The notes under the pieces: model-generated
Seen by the model: only the letters and a program-made list of their open reading frames with translations
Databases searched by the model: none
What the model was told of the DNA's origin: nothing
Shown here: positions 16,201-23,868 of the stretch, in pieces
Layout of the letters: each line of letters starts with the position of its first letter
How positions within the stretch are numbered: position 1 is the first letter of the stretch
Position numbers and translations under genes: made by a program
From: Deltaproteobacteria bacterium
GTDB taxonomy: Bacteria > Desulfobacterota > Desulfobacteria > Desulfobacterales > JAFDFH01
DNA length: 25,168 nt
Reading direction: 5' to 3'
NCBI GenBank assembly: GCA_019309945.1
Contig: JAFDFH010000016.1
Coordinates: 1 to 25,168, forward strand

Positions 16201-16344
16201 AGAGACCTTTGAAAAGTACTCATTTTTATTCAAGTTCAAGGAAGGCGAAAATTTTAACCAGAAGAATACATTGAGTATTTTGAGGATTAAAATTTTAGCC
16301 TGACACAGAAATTGGGCAAAAAGGGGTGTTTTGCAAAGGTCTCT
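16201..16344 (+). mobile_element. Palindromic repeat related to family 2 but with different ends (144 bp)
   Basis: The ends are AGAGACCTTTGAAAA and its near complement TTTTGCAAAGGTCTCT. The interior (TTTTTATTCAAGTTCAAGG, GCGAAAATTTTA, GAGGATTAAAATTTTAGC, GGGCAAAAAGG) aligns in the same order with the elements at 18120 and 24918. The target duplication is unclear (at most CAA). Confidence 0.65.
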
Positions 16345-16355
16345 CAAAGTCGATT

Positions 16356-16395
16356 AAAGCCATCCCGACCTATATCGGGATGGCTTTTTTATTTT
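16356..16395 (+). terminator. Strong rho-independent terminator upstream of the symporter
   Basis: A 13-bp perfect stem, AAAGCCATCCCGA (16356-16368) with TCGGGATGGCTTT (16375-16387), a 6-nt loop, then TTTATTTT. It is only about 30 bp before the symporter ATG, and there is no upstream plus-strand gene for it to serve. Confidence 0.85.
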
Positions 16396-16416
16396 AACCT
16401 GTACTGAGGAGATGTC

Positions 16417-18024
16417 ATGTTTATTAAGATCTTTGTGTTGATCGCCTATTTTCTCTGTGTTCTCTCGATTGGTTTTATTGCGCGAACACGGTGGAAATCA
16501 ACTCCGGAAACGTATTTTCTGGCCGATCGAAAACTCGGGACTTTGGTACTGCTCGGTACCATGGTCGCGACCAATTTTTCGGCATTTACCGTCTTTGGTA
16601 CATCCGGTGCCGGCTACCGCGACGGGTATGCTTTTTTCCCCATCATGGGATTCGGTACGGGCTTTATGGCATTGACGTTCTGGATTCTGGGTCGCAAGAT
16701 TTGGCAGGTCGGTCGGGATCGGGGCCTGGTAACCCCCCCCGAGCTGGTTAAGGAACTGTACAAAAGTCCCATGTTGTCTTTTCTTTTTGCCCTGATCATG
16801 ATTATTTTTACGATACCCTATCTGGCCTTACAACCCATGGCGGCCGGATATGTCCTCGAAGAACTTGTGGGGATTCCTTATTTTTATGGATGTATCCTGG
16901 TAACGCTAATCATCGCTATCTATACCCTGCGGGGTGGTATGCGAGCCGTTGCTTGGACGGATGTATTCCAGGGTTCCGTTATGTTTATCTTACTACTCGT
17001 GTCGCTTGTTTTAATCGCAAAGCATCACGGTGGATTTGTCATGGCCAATCAAAAAGTCATGGTCGCTTATCCCGAGCTTTTTTCAAGGCCCGGTGGCCTT
17101 GGCAAATACACATTCGGGATCTGGTTCAGCTATATTTTGCTGTGGTTTTTCTGTGACCCCATGTTTCCCCAACTGTTTCAGCGTTTTTTCACCGCAAAAA
17201 ACAAAGATAATATTTCCCGCATCATGTTGTATTATCCTTTTATCTGTACAGTGGTCTTCATATTGCCTATCGCTGTCGGGGTTTTCGGTCGATTGTCTTT
17301 TCCCGGCCTTGTCGGCAAACAGGCCGATCGAATCTTACCGATGGTTTTGACCATGATTTCGGGAGACGCCATGGCAGCGCTTGTCATGGCTGCCGGACTG
17401 GCTGCGCTGATGTCGACCATGGATTCACAATTATTAACCTTGAGTTCGATTTTTACCCGCGATGTTGTTCCTCTGCTGAAAAAAAAGAAAAGCACCAGCA
17501 ATATTACCGGCCGGATTTTTGTAATTTTTCTGAGCGTTGCGGGTCTTGCCCTTGCCTATAAGCCGCCGGCCACCATCCTTCAGATTGCCACCCAGACGTT
17601 TACCGGACTGGCGGTGTTGTTTCCAACGGTTATTTTTGGACTTTACTTCAAAAAAGTTTTTGCGCTTCCCGCCATACTTTCGATTGTTTGCGGCGAAAGC
17701 CTTTTGATCCTATTTTATTTAAAATGGATATCCGCCGGTATGTTTTTACCGGTCGTGTGGATAATGCTACTGACCTTTTTAGTTTATCTCGCTACCCATA
17801 CCATACTGATGTGGAAGGAAAATGCCCTGAAGCTTTTTGTGCCCGGCTGGATTCAAAATCCTTATTTTTATATATTGACTGCTATCTTTTTACTGGCGAT
17901 GGACTTCTGGGCATGGGGGAAGATTGAACCCGTCGTAATGGGCATCCCCCTCTGGATGGTATATTTTATTTGTCTATCTGCTATCCAGACCGCCGTTATG
18001 TTCGTTTGGGTGCGGCAGGATTAA
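16417..18024 (+). CDS. Sodium:solute symporter family (SSF) transporter (535 aa)
   Basis: An integral membrane protein with about 13 hydrophobic helices, in the family of PutP/PanF/ActP-type sodium-coupled transporters. Family features seen are ADRKLG near helix 1-2, the GGMRAVAWTDVFQG segment, and AALMSTMDSQLLTLSSIFTRDV in the later core helices. The start has the strong ribosome site GAGGAG. It stands alone, divergent from the aro operon. The substrate cannot be told from sequence; an aromatic amino acid is possible given the position but is not supported by residues. A terminator just before the gene suggests leader control. Confidence 0.9.
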   Translation: MFIKIFVLIAYFLCVLSIGFIARTRWKSTPETYFLADRKLGTLVLLGTMVATNFSAFTVFGTSGAGYRDGYAFFPIMGFGTGFMALTFWILGRKIWQVGRDRGLVTPPELVKELYKSPMLSFLFALIMIIFTIPYLALQPMAAGYVLEELVGIPYFYGCILVTLIIAIYTLRGGMRAVAWTDVFQGSVMFILLLVSLVLIAKHHGGFVMANQKVMVAYPELFSRPGGLGKYTFGIWFSYILLWFFCDPMFPQLFQRFFTAKNKDNISRIMLYYPFICTVVFILPIAVGVFGRLSFPGLVGKQADRILPMVLTMISGDAMAALVMAAGLAALMSTMDSQLLTLSSIFTRDVVPLLKKKKSTSNITGRIFVIFLSVAGLALAYKPPATILQIATQTFTGLAVLFPTVIFGLYFKKVFALPAILSIVCGESLLILFYLKWISAGMFLPVVWIMLLTFLVYLATHTILMWKENALKLFVPGWIQNPYFYILTAIFLLAMDFWAWGKIEPVVMGIPLWMVYFICLSAIQTAVMFVWVRQD

Positions 18025-18034
18025 AGGACGATAT

Positions 18035-18053
18035 TTCCGGTAACTAACCGGAA
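18035..18053 (+). terminator. Possible weak terminator after the symporter
   Basis: TTCCGGT (18035-18041) and ACCGGAA (18047-18053) form a 7-bp stem, but the following CGCCTTTAAAA is not a good U-tract. Confidence 0.3.
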
Positions 18054-18119
18054 CGCCTTTAAAAAACAAAATAATTTGCAATAAGATTTTTTTTGATATA
18101 TCGTCTGCCCGGTTAGCTT

Positions 18120-18260
18120 GTGTCCGTCCAGAAACGAGGATTTTTGTTCGAGATCAAGGCATGCGAAAAATTTTACCACAGGCATATAGTTGATATTCCG
18201 AGGATAAAATTTTTAGCATAACGCAGAAATCGGGCAAAAAGAACGTTTCTGGATGGGCAC
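18120..18260 (+). mobile_element. Family 2 MITE (141 bp)
   Basis: The ends are GTGTCCGTCCAGAAACG and the complement of GTGCCCATCCAGAAACG, a 17-bp inverted repeat with two mismatches. It is flanked by TAGCTT (18114-18119) and TAGCTC (18261-18266), a target duplication of 5-6 bp. It has the same length and orientation as the copy at 24918-25058. Arms inside (GCGAAAAATTTTA and TAAAATTTTTAGC) add to a hairpin. No ORF of note. Confidence 0.85.
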
Positions 18261-18377
18261 TAGCTCGCTTAAACACTTCTATTGTCTTGCACCACCTTAT
18301 TATCCGGGGGATCGAAAGTAAAAAAATACTAGGCCAACTTTTTCAAAACAGATATAAAACGTTCATCTTTAAATATC

Positions 18378-18395
18378 CCTTTGGGAAACCAAAGG
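18378..18395 (+). other. Perfect hairpin with GAAA tetraloop in the leader of the Big_2 gene
   Basis: CCTTTGG-GAAA-CCAAAGG, 7-bp stem, about 55 bp before the start codon at 18450. I compared it by eye with the c-di-GMP-I riboswitch and it does not fit. Otherwise nothing is recognised in 18265-18449. Confidence 0.4.
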
Positions 18396-18449
18396 AAAGA
18401 GTATGACCCTACATGCATGAATCTTTAACCTAACGGGGAGGGATCGATC

Positions 18450-19412
18450 ATGAGCGAAAAGAAATCCTTCTGGACCAGCCTACCAGGTATTCTAACCGGG
18501 ATTGCTGCTGTTATAGGATCCATTGCTGCTCTATATTCTGCCGGAGTCTTTGGACCAGAACGTGAAAAGGTAGCGTCAGTCGAGGTTGATCCCTATCGGA
18601 CTGTTATCGAGACTGAAGCGAGAATAACATTGCGTGCAATGCCCAAAGACCCTCAAGGGAACTTTCTTAACGAGCGGGTCGTGAATTGGTCGAGCAGCAA
18701 TCCGAGGGTTGTTTCGGTGTCTTCAAACGGTGTCGTGACGGGCCGGGCCGGAGGAACTTCTGAGATCACTGCCACATGCGAAGGAATTGTGGGAAAGGCG
18801 CAAATTACTGTAAAGGAAAAGCGTCCGGAGATAGCGTCAGTCGAGGTTACACCGAGCAGTGGTTGTATTATGGTTAGGAAAAAAATGCAGCTCAAAGCAA
18901 AACCAAAAAATGCTCAGGGGAATATCCTTAACGGGCAATCTGTGAACTGGTCAAGCAGCAACCCGGGAGTCGCCCGGGTATCTCCGGCAGGATTGGTCAC
19001 AGGGGTAGCGCCTGGTAAAGCGATCATTCGCGTCACCTGTGAACGTAAGAGAGATGTCGCAACAATCAGTGTCACAGGTGGCTCGATAACTGTTAGATCT
19101 AATACAATATCAAAAATAAATGCCGCCTTGAGGGATGCGAATGGCCTTATCGTTGTACAAAAGCGCGCAAGCTACCTCGAAGATATTAACGGTATGAAAA
19201 TATGTGGCAGTTCGCGTAGTTTGAATCTGCTAAGCGAATACTGTGGAATAACAGACAGTAGGGAAGTGCAGATGCCGTTTGGAGAAACCTACGAAGCCTT
19301 AATAAAGGGTGTGTGTGATGCAATTGTTGTGTTTAGCCATCCCCAATATCCTCTTCAGCAACTAGACATCGACCGCCTTTATAAGGGTTTTGACATCATT
19401 ATTATTCCGTAA
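18450..19412 (+). CDS. Membrane-anchored protein with two Big_2 Ig-like domains and a solute-binding-like tail (320 aa)
   Basis: One N-terminal hydrophobic segment (about residues 11-33) probably anchors the protein with the rest outside the cytoplasm. Two bacterial Ig-like (Big_2) repeats follow, at about 41-121 and 127-209, each with NWSSSNP and VTG-x-A-x-G; they look like an internal duplication. Residues 210-320 contain GMKICGSSRSLNLLSEYCGI, then MPFGETYEALIKGVCDAIVV, which resembles one lobe of extracellular amino-acid-type solute-binding proteins (part only). The start has the strong site GGGGAGGG. It has no operon partner. The function is unknown; ligand sensing or surface adhesion are possibilities only. 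Confidence 0.75.
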   Translation: MSEKKSFWTSLPGILTGIAAVIGSIAALYSAGVFGPEREKVASVEVDPYRTVIETEARITLRAMPKDPQGNFLNERVVNWSSSNPRVVSVSSNGVVTGRAGGTSEITATCEGIVGKAQITVKEKRPEIASVEVTPSSGCIMVRKKMQLKAKPKNAQGNILNGQSVNWSSSNPGVARVSPAGLVTGVAPGKAIIRVTCERKRDVATISVTGGSITVRSNTISKINAALRDANGLIVVQKRASYLEDINGMKICGSSRSLNLLSEYCGITDSREVQMPFGETYEALIKGVCDAIVVFSHPQYPLQQLDIDRLYKGFDIIIIP

Positions 19413-19457
19413 TGCGGAAGTTAAGGTAACACCGGTGTTGACCGTTGTGATTAGAAT

Positions 19458-20381
19458 TCAAATGAAAAATCCGAGCCAAAAAACAAATGTCAGGGCCGAG
19501 ATGAGTGTGTTCATGGATACGGCCGCGGAAGCCTGCTCTGGTGACCCTCCCATCTCACAGGCCATCACATAGGTTACCGTTGCCGTAGGCGATGCTAAAA
19601 AAATCAGCCCGGGCAGGAATTGTTCAGTTGGAAGACCGAACCAGCGGTAGATCAAAAGACCTGTCAATGGTAAAACCAACAGCTTCAGGAATCCAGAACC
19701 CAGGGCCAGGCCAAGGTAGGATCGGATAAGGTTCAGAGAGAGTGAGGCTCCTATCACCAGGAGTGCCAATGGCAGGGCCATACCGCTGATGATACTGAGA
19801 CTCCGGTCCACGATGACGGGCAGAGGAATCTTTAAGACGGAGAAAGCGATGCCTGCAATTGCAGAAAGAATAATAGGATTCCCTGTCACTTTTTTGATCA
19901 GGAACCAGAACCTGTGCTTCCCCTGCCCTCCTCCGGAAAACACCTGAAGCCCGATGACCGCCAGGAAATTTTGGAGCAGCATGAGAAACCCGGCCAGGAT
20001 GCTGGCACTTTTAAAACCCTCTTTTCCCAGCAGATAAAAAACCACCGCAAAGCCGATATAGCCAAGATTTCCGTGAAATGAACTCTGAATAAACGTCCCG
20101 CGTTCCTTCCGATCAATGGAAAAGACAAAACCGGTGATTAAGGCAATGGCAAAAACCACGACAACGGCGAACAATGTCCCTGCAAGCAGGACCGGATTAA
20201 AGTGCACGCGGAAGGACGCCTCACTCACCTCTTTGAAGACCATCGCAGGAATGGCCAGGTAATAAACCAGGCGATTGAGAGGGGCTGTGAGGTTCGCAGG
20301 CAGGTATCCTGTGGAACGTATCAAGAGACCCAGCACAATAACTGCAAAAACGGGAATTATGGTATTCAGAATATGTTGCAT
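19458..20381 (-). CDS. AEC (auxin efflux carrier) family permease (307 aa)
   Basis: An integral membrane protein with about ten hydrophobic helices: QHILNTIIPVFAVIVLGLL at the start, a Pro-containing LAIPAMVF helix, the NLGYIGFAV segment and the C-terminal SPTATVTYVMACEMGG region, all typical of AEC/malate-efflux-type transporters. I chose ATG 20381 because homologues begin at the first helix; TTG 20420 would add 13 unrelated residues. The ribosome site is weak. It converges with the Big_2 gene. Substrates in this family are organic acids or similar anions; the specific one is not known here. Confidence 0.87.
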   Translation of the reverse strand: MQHILNTIIPVFAVIVLGLLIRSTGYLPANLTAPLNRLVYYLAIPAMVFKEVSEASFRVHFNPVLLAGTLFAVVVVFAIALITGFVFSIDRKERGTFIQSSFHGNLGYIGFAVVFYLLGKEGFKSASILAGFLMLLQNFLAVIGLQVFSGGGQGKHRFWFLIKKVTGNPIILSAIAGIAFSVLKIPLPVIVDRSLSIISGMALPLALLVIGASLSLNLIRSYLGLALGSGFLKLLVLPLTGLLIYRWFGLPTEQFLPGLIFLASPTATVTYVMACEMGGSPEQASAAVSMNTLISALTFVFWLGFFI

Positions 20382-20499
20382 GAAACAATCAAGGAATCTT
20401 AGGGATGCCCAAGGAGCCAACCTCTATGTATGGATCTTTAGGGTCGCGGAAATAAATAATTACACAAGATTGGGCCGGATTTTGGTTCGTCTACAAGGC

Positions 20500-20539
20500 A
20501 CATCCGCCAGTGCATATCAGGATATGTGCCGGTGGATGT
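20500..20539. repeat. 40-bp REP-like palindrome
   Basis: Two 19-nt arms (ACATCCGCCAGTGCATATC and the imperfect complement) around AG. It lies between the AEC gene start and the cupin stop, without a U-tract on either strand, so it is more like a REP element or mRNA-stabilising stem than a terminator. Confidence 0.55.
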
Positions 20540-20597
20540 AACGCAGTAGACGGGCCAAAAGACAACCAAGATGTGGAATTATTTCTTGCCGAGGCCC

Positions 20598-20933
20598 TTA
20601 GTTTCCCCGGATAAGAACAAGCAGCATTTTAAATTGAACTTCAGCTTGAAGGGCATGGGGAATATTTGCCGGCATGATAATGATTTCCCCAGCCACAACT
20701 GTATGCGGCTTTCCACCGATAGTGATTTTCGCTTCACCGTCGAGGATGTGTACAACGGCATCAAAGGGTGACGCATGTTCGCTCAACCCCTGGCCGGCAT
20801 CAAAAGAAAAAAGGGTAATATTCCCGGTATCTTTTTGAAGCAGCATCTTGCTGACTACTGAACCGATGGTATAGGAAACGTGTTCTTTCAGGTTAAAGGG
20901 TACGCCTTTCGGCGTGTCATTACTTGTATCCAT
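20598..20933 (-). CDS. Small cupin-domain protein (111 aa)
   Basis: A single cupin barrel: motif 1 region GLSEHASPFDAVVHILDGEA and motif 2 region GEIIIMPANIPHAL, with His residues in both suitable for metal binding. Several Desulfobacterota proteins of this size have the same pattern; the substrate is unknown. ATG 20931-20933 is preceded by AAGGAGG, which lies in the target duplication of the MITE at 20947-21217. Before that insertion its Shine-Dalgarno overlapped the stop codon of manA, so the two genes formed a tight operon. Confidence 0.85.
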   Translation of the reverse strand: MDTSNDTPKGVPFNLKEHVSYTIGSVVSKMLLQKDTGNITLFSFDAGQGLSEHASPFDAVVHILDGEAKITIGGKPHTVVAGEIIIMPANIPHALQAEVQFKMLLVLIRGN

Positions 20934-20946
20934 GGCTGGCCTCCTT

Positions 20947-21217
20947 GTAACTTATCAAAAAATTATTGTTAAACATAATAGCGGAGTCATCTGGTCATTT
21001 TTTTCAAAGCGGGCAACTGTTTGAAGCAGTTTAGGGCGGTTTACAGTGACCCGAACAGCATAAATTGTTGATTGTAGCCTGTTTGTGCTAAGTGACACAA
21101 TCATTTTACATTCCGTGCGCAGGTCACTGTTAGGCGCCCTTAACGGCAAGTTTTGGCCGTATTGAAAAAAATTGCCGGATGGCGCAGCGGACCTGCCGGA
21201 ATACATCGAGAAGTTAC
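20947..21217 (+). mobile_element. Family 1 palindromic MITE, full copy, between manA and cupin
   Basis: The ends are GTAACTTATCAAAAAA and ATCGAGAAGTTAC; the flanking 8-bp duplication is GCCTCCTT (20939-20946) and GTCTCCTT (21218-21225), one mismatch. On the gene strand each copy is AAGGAGRC, i.e. the Shine-Dalgarno of the cupin gene and, with the preceding base, the manA stop. Confidence 0.92.
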
Positions 21218-21223
21218 GTCTCC

Positions 21224-22447
21224 TTATGATTTATTATTGCCCGTCGGAACCGTCGCCTTGTATATCGTCGCGGTTCCTTCAACAATGTATTTATTAACGG
21301 CTGAAGGAATCATAACCGATGTTCCCCTGGAAATATTGATCTGATCAGCTGTACCAAGGTCCGTAATGCATCCGTTTCCGGCCATGCAAAGGAGTATCTC
21401 AATATTCCTGTCGATGGCGCTCAAGTGAGTTAAACCTTTTTGTACCGAGATAACGGACAGGACAAATTCTGCGGCCATGCTGGAATAGACCCTCTCGGTT
21501 GCGCTGATTTCTTGCGGCCGAAGAATATTTACATTTCTTTCCTCAAAGTTGAGGACTTTTAAAAGTTCCGGTACATCAATGTGTTTGGGTGTAAGACCCC
21601 CTCGCAAGACGTTGTCTGAATTTGCCATCAACTCAATTCCCACGCCATCGAGGTAGGCGTGAAGCTCTCCTGGTGGAAGAAACATGGCCTGACCCGGCTC
21701 CAGGCATATCAGATTTAAAAATACGGGCGCAAATACCCCGATATCCGTCGGGTGTGCATTGTACAGGCTGACCATCCATTGAAAAGCCTGATCAACTTTC
21801 GAAAGCATTTTTGCATTTTTTAGCGCTTCGCTGATAACCTTTTTTTTCCGTTCGGCATCCATCTTCATCAGCCCCTGGAAAAATCCTTTTAAGCCGGCCG
21901 AATTCGGCTGCCTGCCAAGATCGTCAAGTTCCCTATCCAAACCTTTGGCACAGATTTTCTCCATACGGGAACGTATTTCCGCAATTTTACGGAAGCCGTT
22001 TAATGCCCAAAACGTCGTCAGGGCGCAAATGCACTCGGGTTTGTGGTTTTCATCTTTATAGTTCCGGTCAGGAGCGTTTAAAGAAATTCCTTGTTCGTTT
22101 TCCCTTGCAAAGCCCAACGCTGCTTGGGTTCGGCTGGGATGTGCCTGGATGGAAAGTGACGTTGCGACTGCCAAAACCTTGAACAAAAACGGAAGTCCGT
22201 TGTTAAATCTTTCTGCCACCGTTTTTCCGAGAATAGCTTCAGGGTCTTTTTTGATCAACACCAAAAGTGAGGTCCACTTGCCGTCACAGTTAACCAGGGA
22301 AGGCGCCTTGGAATGAGCCCCCATCCAAAGCTCAGCCTGGGGTTTATCTCCTGGAAACGCTTCACCGAGAAGTTCGGGAATCGCCGTATAAGATCCCCAT
22401 GCATATTCCTGCACCGTATTTTTTAGCACACCGATTGTTTGCATCAT
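21224..22447 (-). CDS. manA: Mannose-6-phosphate isomerase, class I (407 aa)
   Basis: A zinc enzyme interconverting mannose 6-phosphate and fructose 6-phosphate, feeding GDP-mannose and polysaccharide synthesis. Metal ligands match the family: Q101 and H103 in SIQAHP, E138 in NHKPE and H263 in GELHAYLDG; R282 in LRGGLTPKH is the catalytic Arg. I chose ATG 22447 (another ATG follows at once); a GTG at 22459 would add four residues. GGAAC lies 4-8 nt upstream. The stop codon TAA (21226-21224) runs into the Shine-Dalgarno-like AAGGAG that originally served the cupin gene. Confidence 0.95.
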   Translation of the reverse strand: MMQTIGVLKNTVQEYAWGSYTAIPELLGEAFPGDKPQAELWMGAHSKAPSLVNCDGKWTSLLVLIKKDPEAILGKTVAERFNNGLPFLFKVLAVATSLSIQAHPSRTQAALGFARENEQGISLNAPDRNYKDENHKPECICALTTFWALNGFRKIAEIRSRMEKICAKGLDRELDDLGRQPNSAGLKGFFQGLMKMDAERKKKVISEALKNAKMLSKVDQAFQWMVSLYNAHPTDIGVFAPVFLNLICLEPGQAMFLPPGELHAYLDGVGIELMANSDNVLRGGLTPKHIDVPELLKVLNFEERNVNILRPQEISATERVYSSMAAEFVLSVISVQKGLTHLSAIDRNIEILLCMAGNGCITDLGTADQINISRGTSVMIPSAVNKYIVEGTATIYKATVPTGNNKS

Positions 22448-22485
22448 TTTGTTCCGCACATTTATTCAACTTTATCTGAAATACC

Positions 22486-22756
22486 GTAACTTCTCAAAAA
22501 CTTATGTTTAAACCTACCAGCGGAGTCATCCGGTATTTTTTTTCAAAGCGGGCAACTGTTTGAAGCCGTTTAGGGCGGCTTATAGTGCCTCGAACAGCAT
22601 AAATTGTTAATTGTAGCCTGTTTGTGCTAAGCGATACACTCATTTTACATCCCGTACGCGGGGCACAGTTAGGCGCCCTTAACGGCAAGTTTTAGCCGTA
22701 TTGAAAAAAATTACCGGATGACGCAGCGGGCCTACCGAAGCATATTGAGAAGATAG
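22486..22756 (+). mobile_element. Family 1 palindromic MITE, full copy upstream of manA
   Basis: The left end GTAACTTCTCAAAAAC is intact, but the right end has decayed to GAGAAGATAG. The perfect 8-bp duplication GAAATACC is at 22478-22485 and 22757-22764. The inner stem shows a paired change relative to other copies (GTGCCTC with GGGGCAC). Confidence 0.92.
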
Positions 22757-22785
22757 GAAATACCGTAACTTTTCAATAGCTATCG

Positions 22786-22991
22786 GAGCTCACTGGTGAT
22801 AAAATATAAAAGGTCTGACTGTTTGAGCGTGTTAGTGAGCCTTAAGAAAAAACAGCATATAAAACAACTAATGTTTCAATCATATGATTTTACTTTTAAA
22901 TAGCCGGTATTAAAAGATCGGCCTCTGTTTTTTCTTTAGGCTCACTTGCATGCGAGTTTCAGACATTTTATATTTTATTATCAGTGGGCGC
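22786..22991. mobile_element. Third palindromic element (about 206 bp)
   Basis: The left arm 22786-22855 and right arm 22925-22991 are imperfect complements (ATAAAATATAAAA then GTCTGA near the outside; GTGAGCCT, AAGAAAAAACAG near the loop), with a 69-nt loop. It is a single copy in this window. No clear target duplication. It is preceded by GTAACTTTTCAATAGC at 22765, which resembles a family 1 end. The rest of 22757-23060 has no gene I can support. Confidence 0.6.
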
Positions 22992-23060
22992 GTCTTTTAT
23001 CATCTGGATCCCCACGATGGGTAGAAGTCCATTTTAGCCATTATCAATATCGATCATATC

Positions 23061-23090
23061 TTGACAAATTTATTTAATTTACTTAATAAT
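23061..23090 (+). promoter_or_regulatory. Candidate sigma70 promoter for queE
   Basis: TTGACA (23061-23066), an 18-bp spacer and AATAAT (23085-23090) in AT-rich DNA. The transcript would start near 23097 and include the MITE fragment in its leader. Confidence 0.5.
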
Positions 23091-23114
23091 ATTCAAAGTT
23101 TAAGTAAAGAATCC

Positions 23115-23184
23115 GTAACTTCTAAAAAACTTATGTTTAAACCTTACAGCGGAGTCATCCGGTATTTTTTTTCAAAGCGGGCAA
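23115..23184 (+). mobile_element. Family 1 MITE, truncated left end (70 bp)
   Basis: GTAACTTCTAAAAAAC through the CATCCGGT and AAAGCGGGCAA segments of the left arm; the rest of the element is missing. The junction with queE DNA is at about 23184, 12 bp before the queE ATG. No right-hand target duplication remains. Confidence 0.85.
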
Positions 23185-23196
23185 AGGAACTGTAAC

Positions 23197-23841
23197 ATGA
23201 GCCTTTTAGTCAATGAAATATTTTACAGTATCCAGGGCGAATCCACATATAGCGGTCTGCCCTGCACTTTTGTAAGGCTTTCCGGATGCAACTTAAGGTG
23301 TTCTTACTGCGATACCCGCTATGCCTACGATGAAGGCCTGGAGATGGAAATTCAAGCGATCATGGATCAGGTTGAAAATTTTCGCTGCCCGCTGGTTGAA
23401 ATTACCGGCGGGGAACCTTTGCTTCAAAATGAGACCCCTCATTTAATTTTCAAGCTTCTTGAAAATGGATATAAAGTGATGATGGAAACAAACGGGAGTC
23501 TGGACATCGGCCAGGTTGACGGACGATGTATCAGGATTGTCGATATAAAATGCCCGACCAGCAACGAGAGTGATAAAAATGATTTTGAGAATATCAACAG
23601 GCTCCATCCAGGCGACCAGGTCAAGTTTGTGATTGGAAGCCGAACGGACTATGACTATGCCCGCCAAGTCACAACGCGAATATACCCCCGACTTGCCCCG
23701 GGGCATATTCTCTTTTCCCCTGTATTCGAGAAAATGGTGCCTTCCATCCTTGTAAAATGGATACTTGAAGATAAACTTCACGTTAGATTTCATCTTCAAT
23801 TACATAAATTCATATGGCCCCAAGCCCAAAGGGGCGTATAA
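23197..23841 (+). CDS. queE: 7-carboxy-7-deazaguanine synthase QueE (214 aa)
   Basis: A radical SAM enzyme turning 6-carboxytetrahydropterin into 7-carboxy-7-deazaguanine, on the way to preQ0 and queuosine. The Fe-S cluster Cys are C31, C35 and C38 in CNLRCSYC; the SAM motif is GGEPLL; the N-terminal NEIFYSIQGES and C-terminal LQLHKFIWP are family hallmarks. AAAGGA ends 8 nt before ATG and lies just after the MITE fragment junction. queC follows on the same strand with a MITE in the gap. Full length. Confidence 0.96.
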   Translation: MSLLVNEIFYSIQGESTYSGLPCTFVRLSGCNLRCSYCDTRYAYDEGLEMEIQAIMDQVENFRCPLVEITGGEPLLQNETPHLIFKLLENGYKVMMETNGSLDIGQVDGRCIRIVDIKCPTSNESDKNDFENINRLHPGDQVKFVIGSRTDYDYARQVTTRIYPRLAPGHILFSPVFEKMVPSILVKWILEDKLHVRFHLQLHKFIWPQAQRGV

Positions 23842-23868
23842 GCGCTTTCCCGAGGAATACGAAAATTG

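Noticed and set aside
16111..16347. A 78-codon minus-strand ORF upstream of the symporter
   Set aside because: Most of it lies in a repeat element, its composition is low-complexity Leu/Phe/Lys from AT-rich stems, and it has no ribosome site.
18360..18449. Possible c-di-GMP riboswitch before the Big_2 gene, suggested by a GAAA-loop stem
   Set aside because: The conserved c-di-GMP-I core segments and the second stem are absent.
19428..19439. Perfect palindrome AACACCGGTGTT between the Big_2 and AEC genes
   Set aside because: It is short, single, and lies between convergent gene ends without a U-tract; too little to call an operator or terminator.
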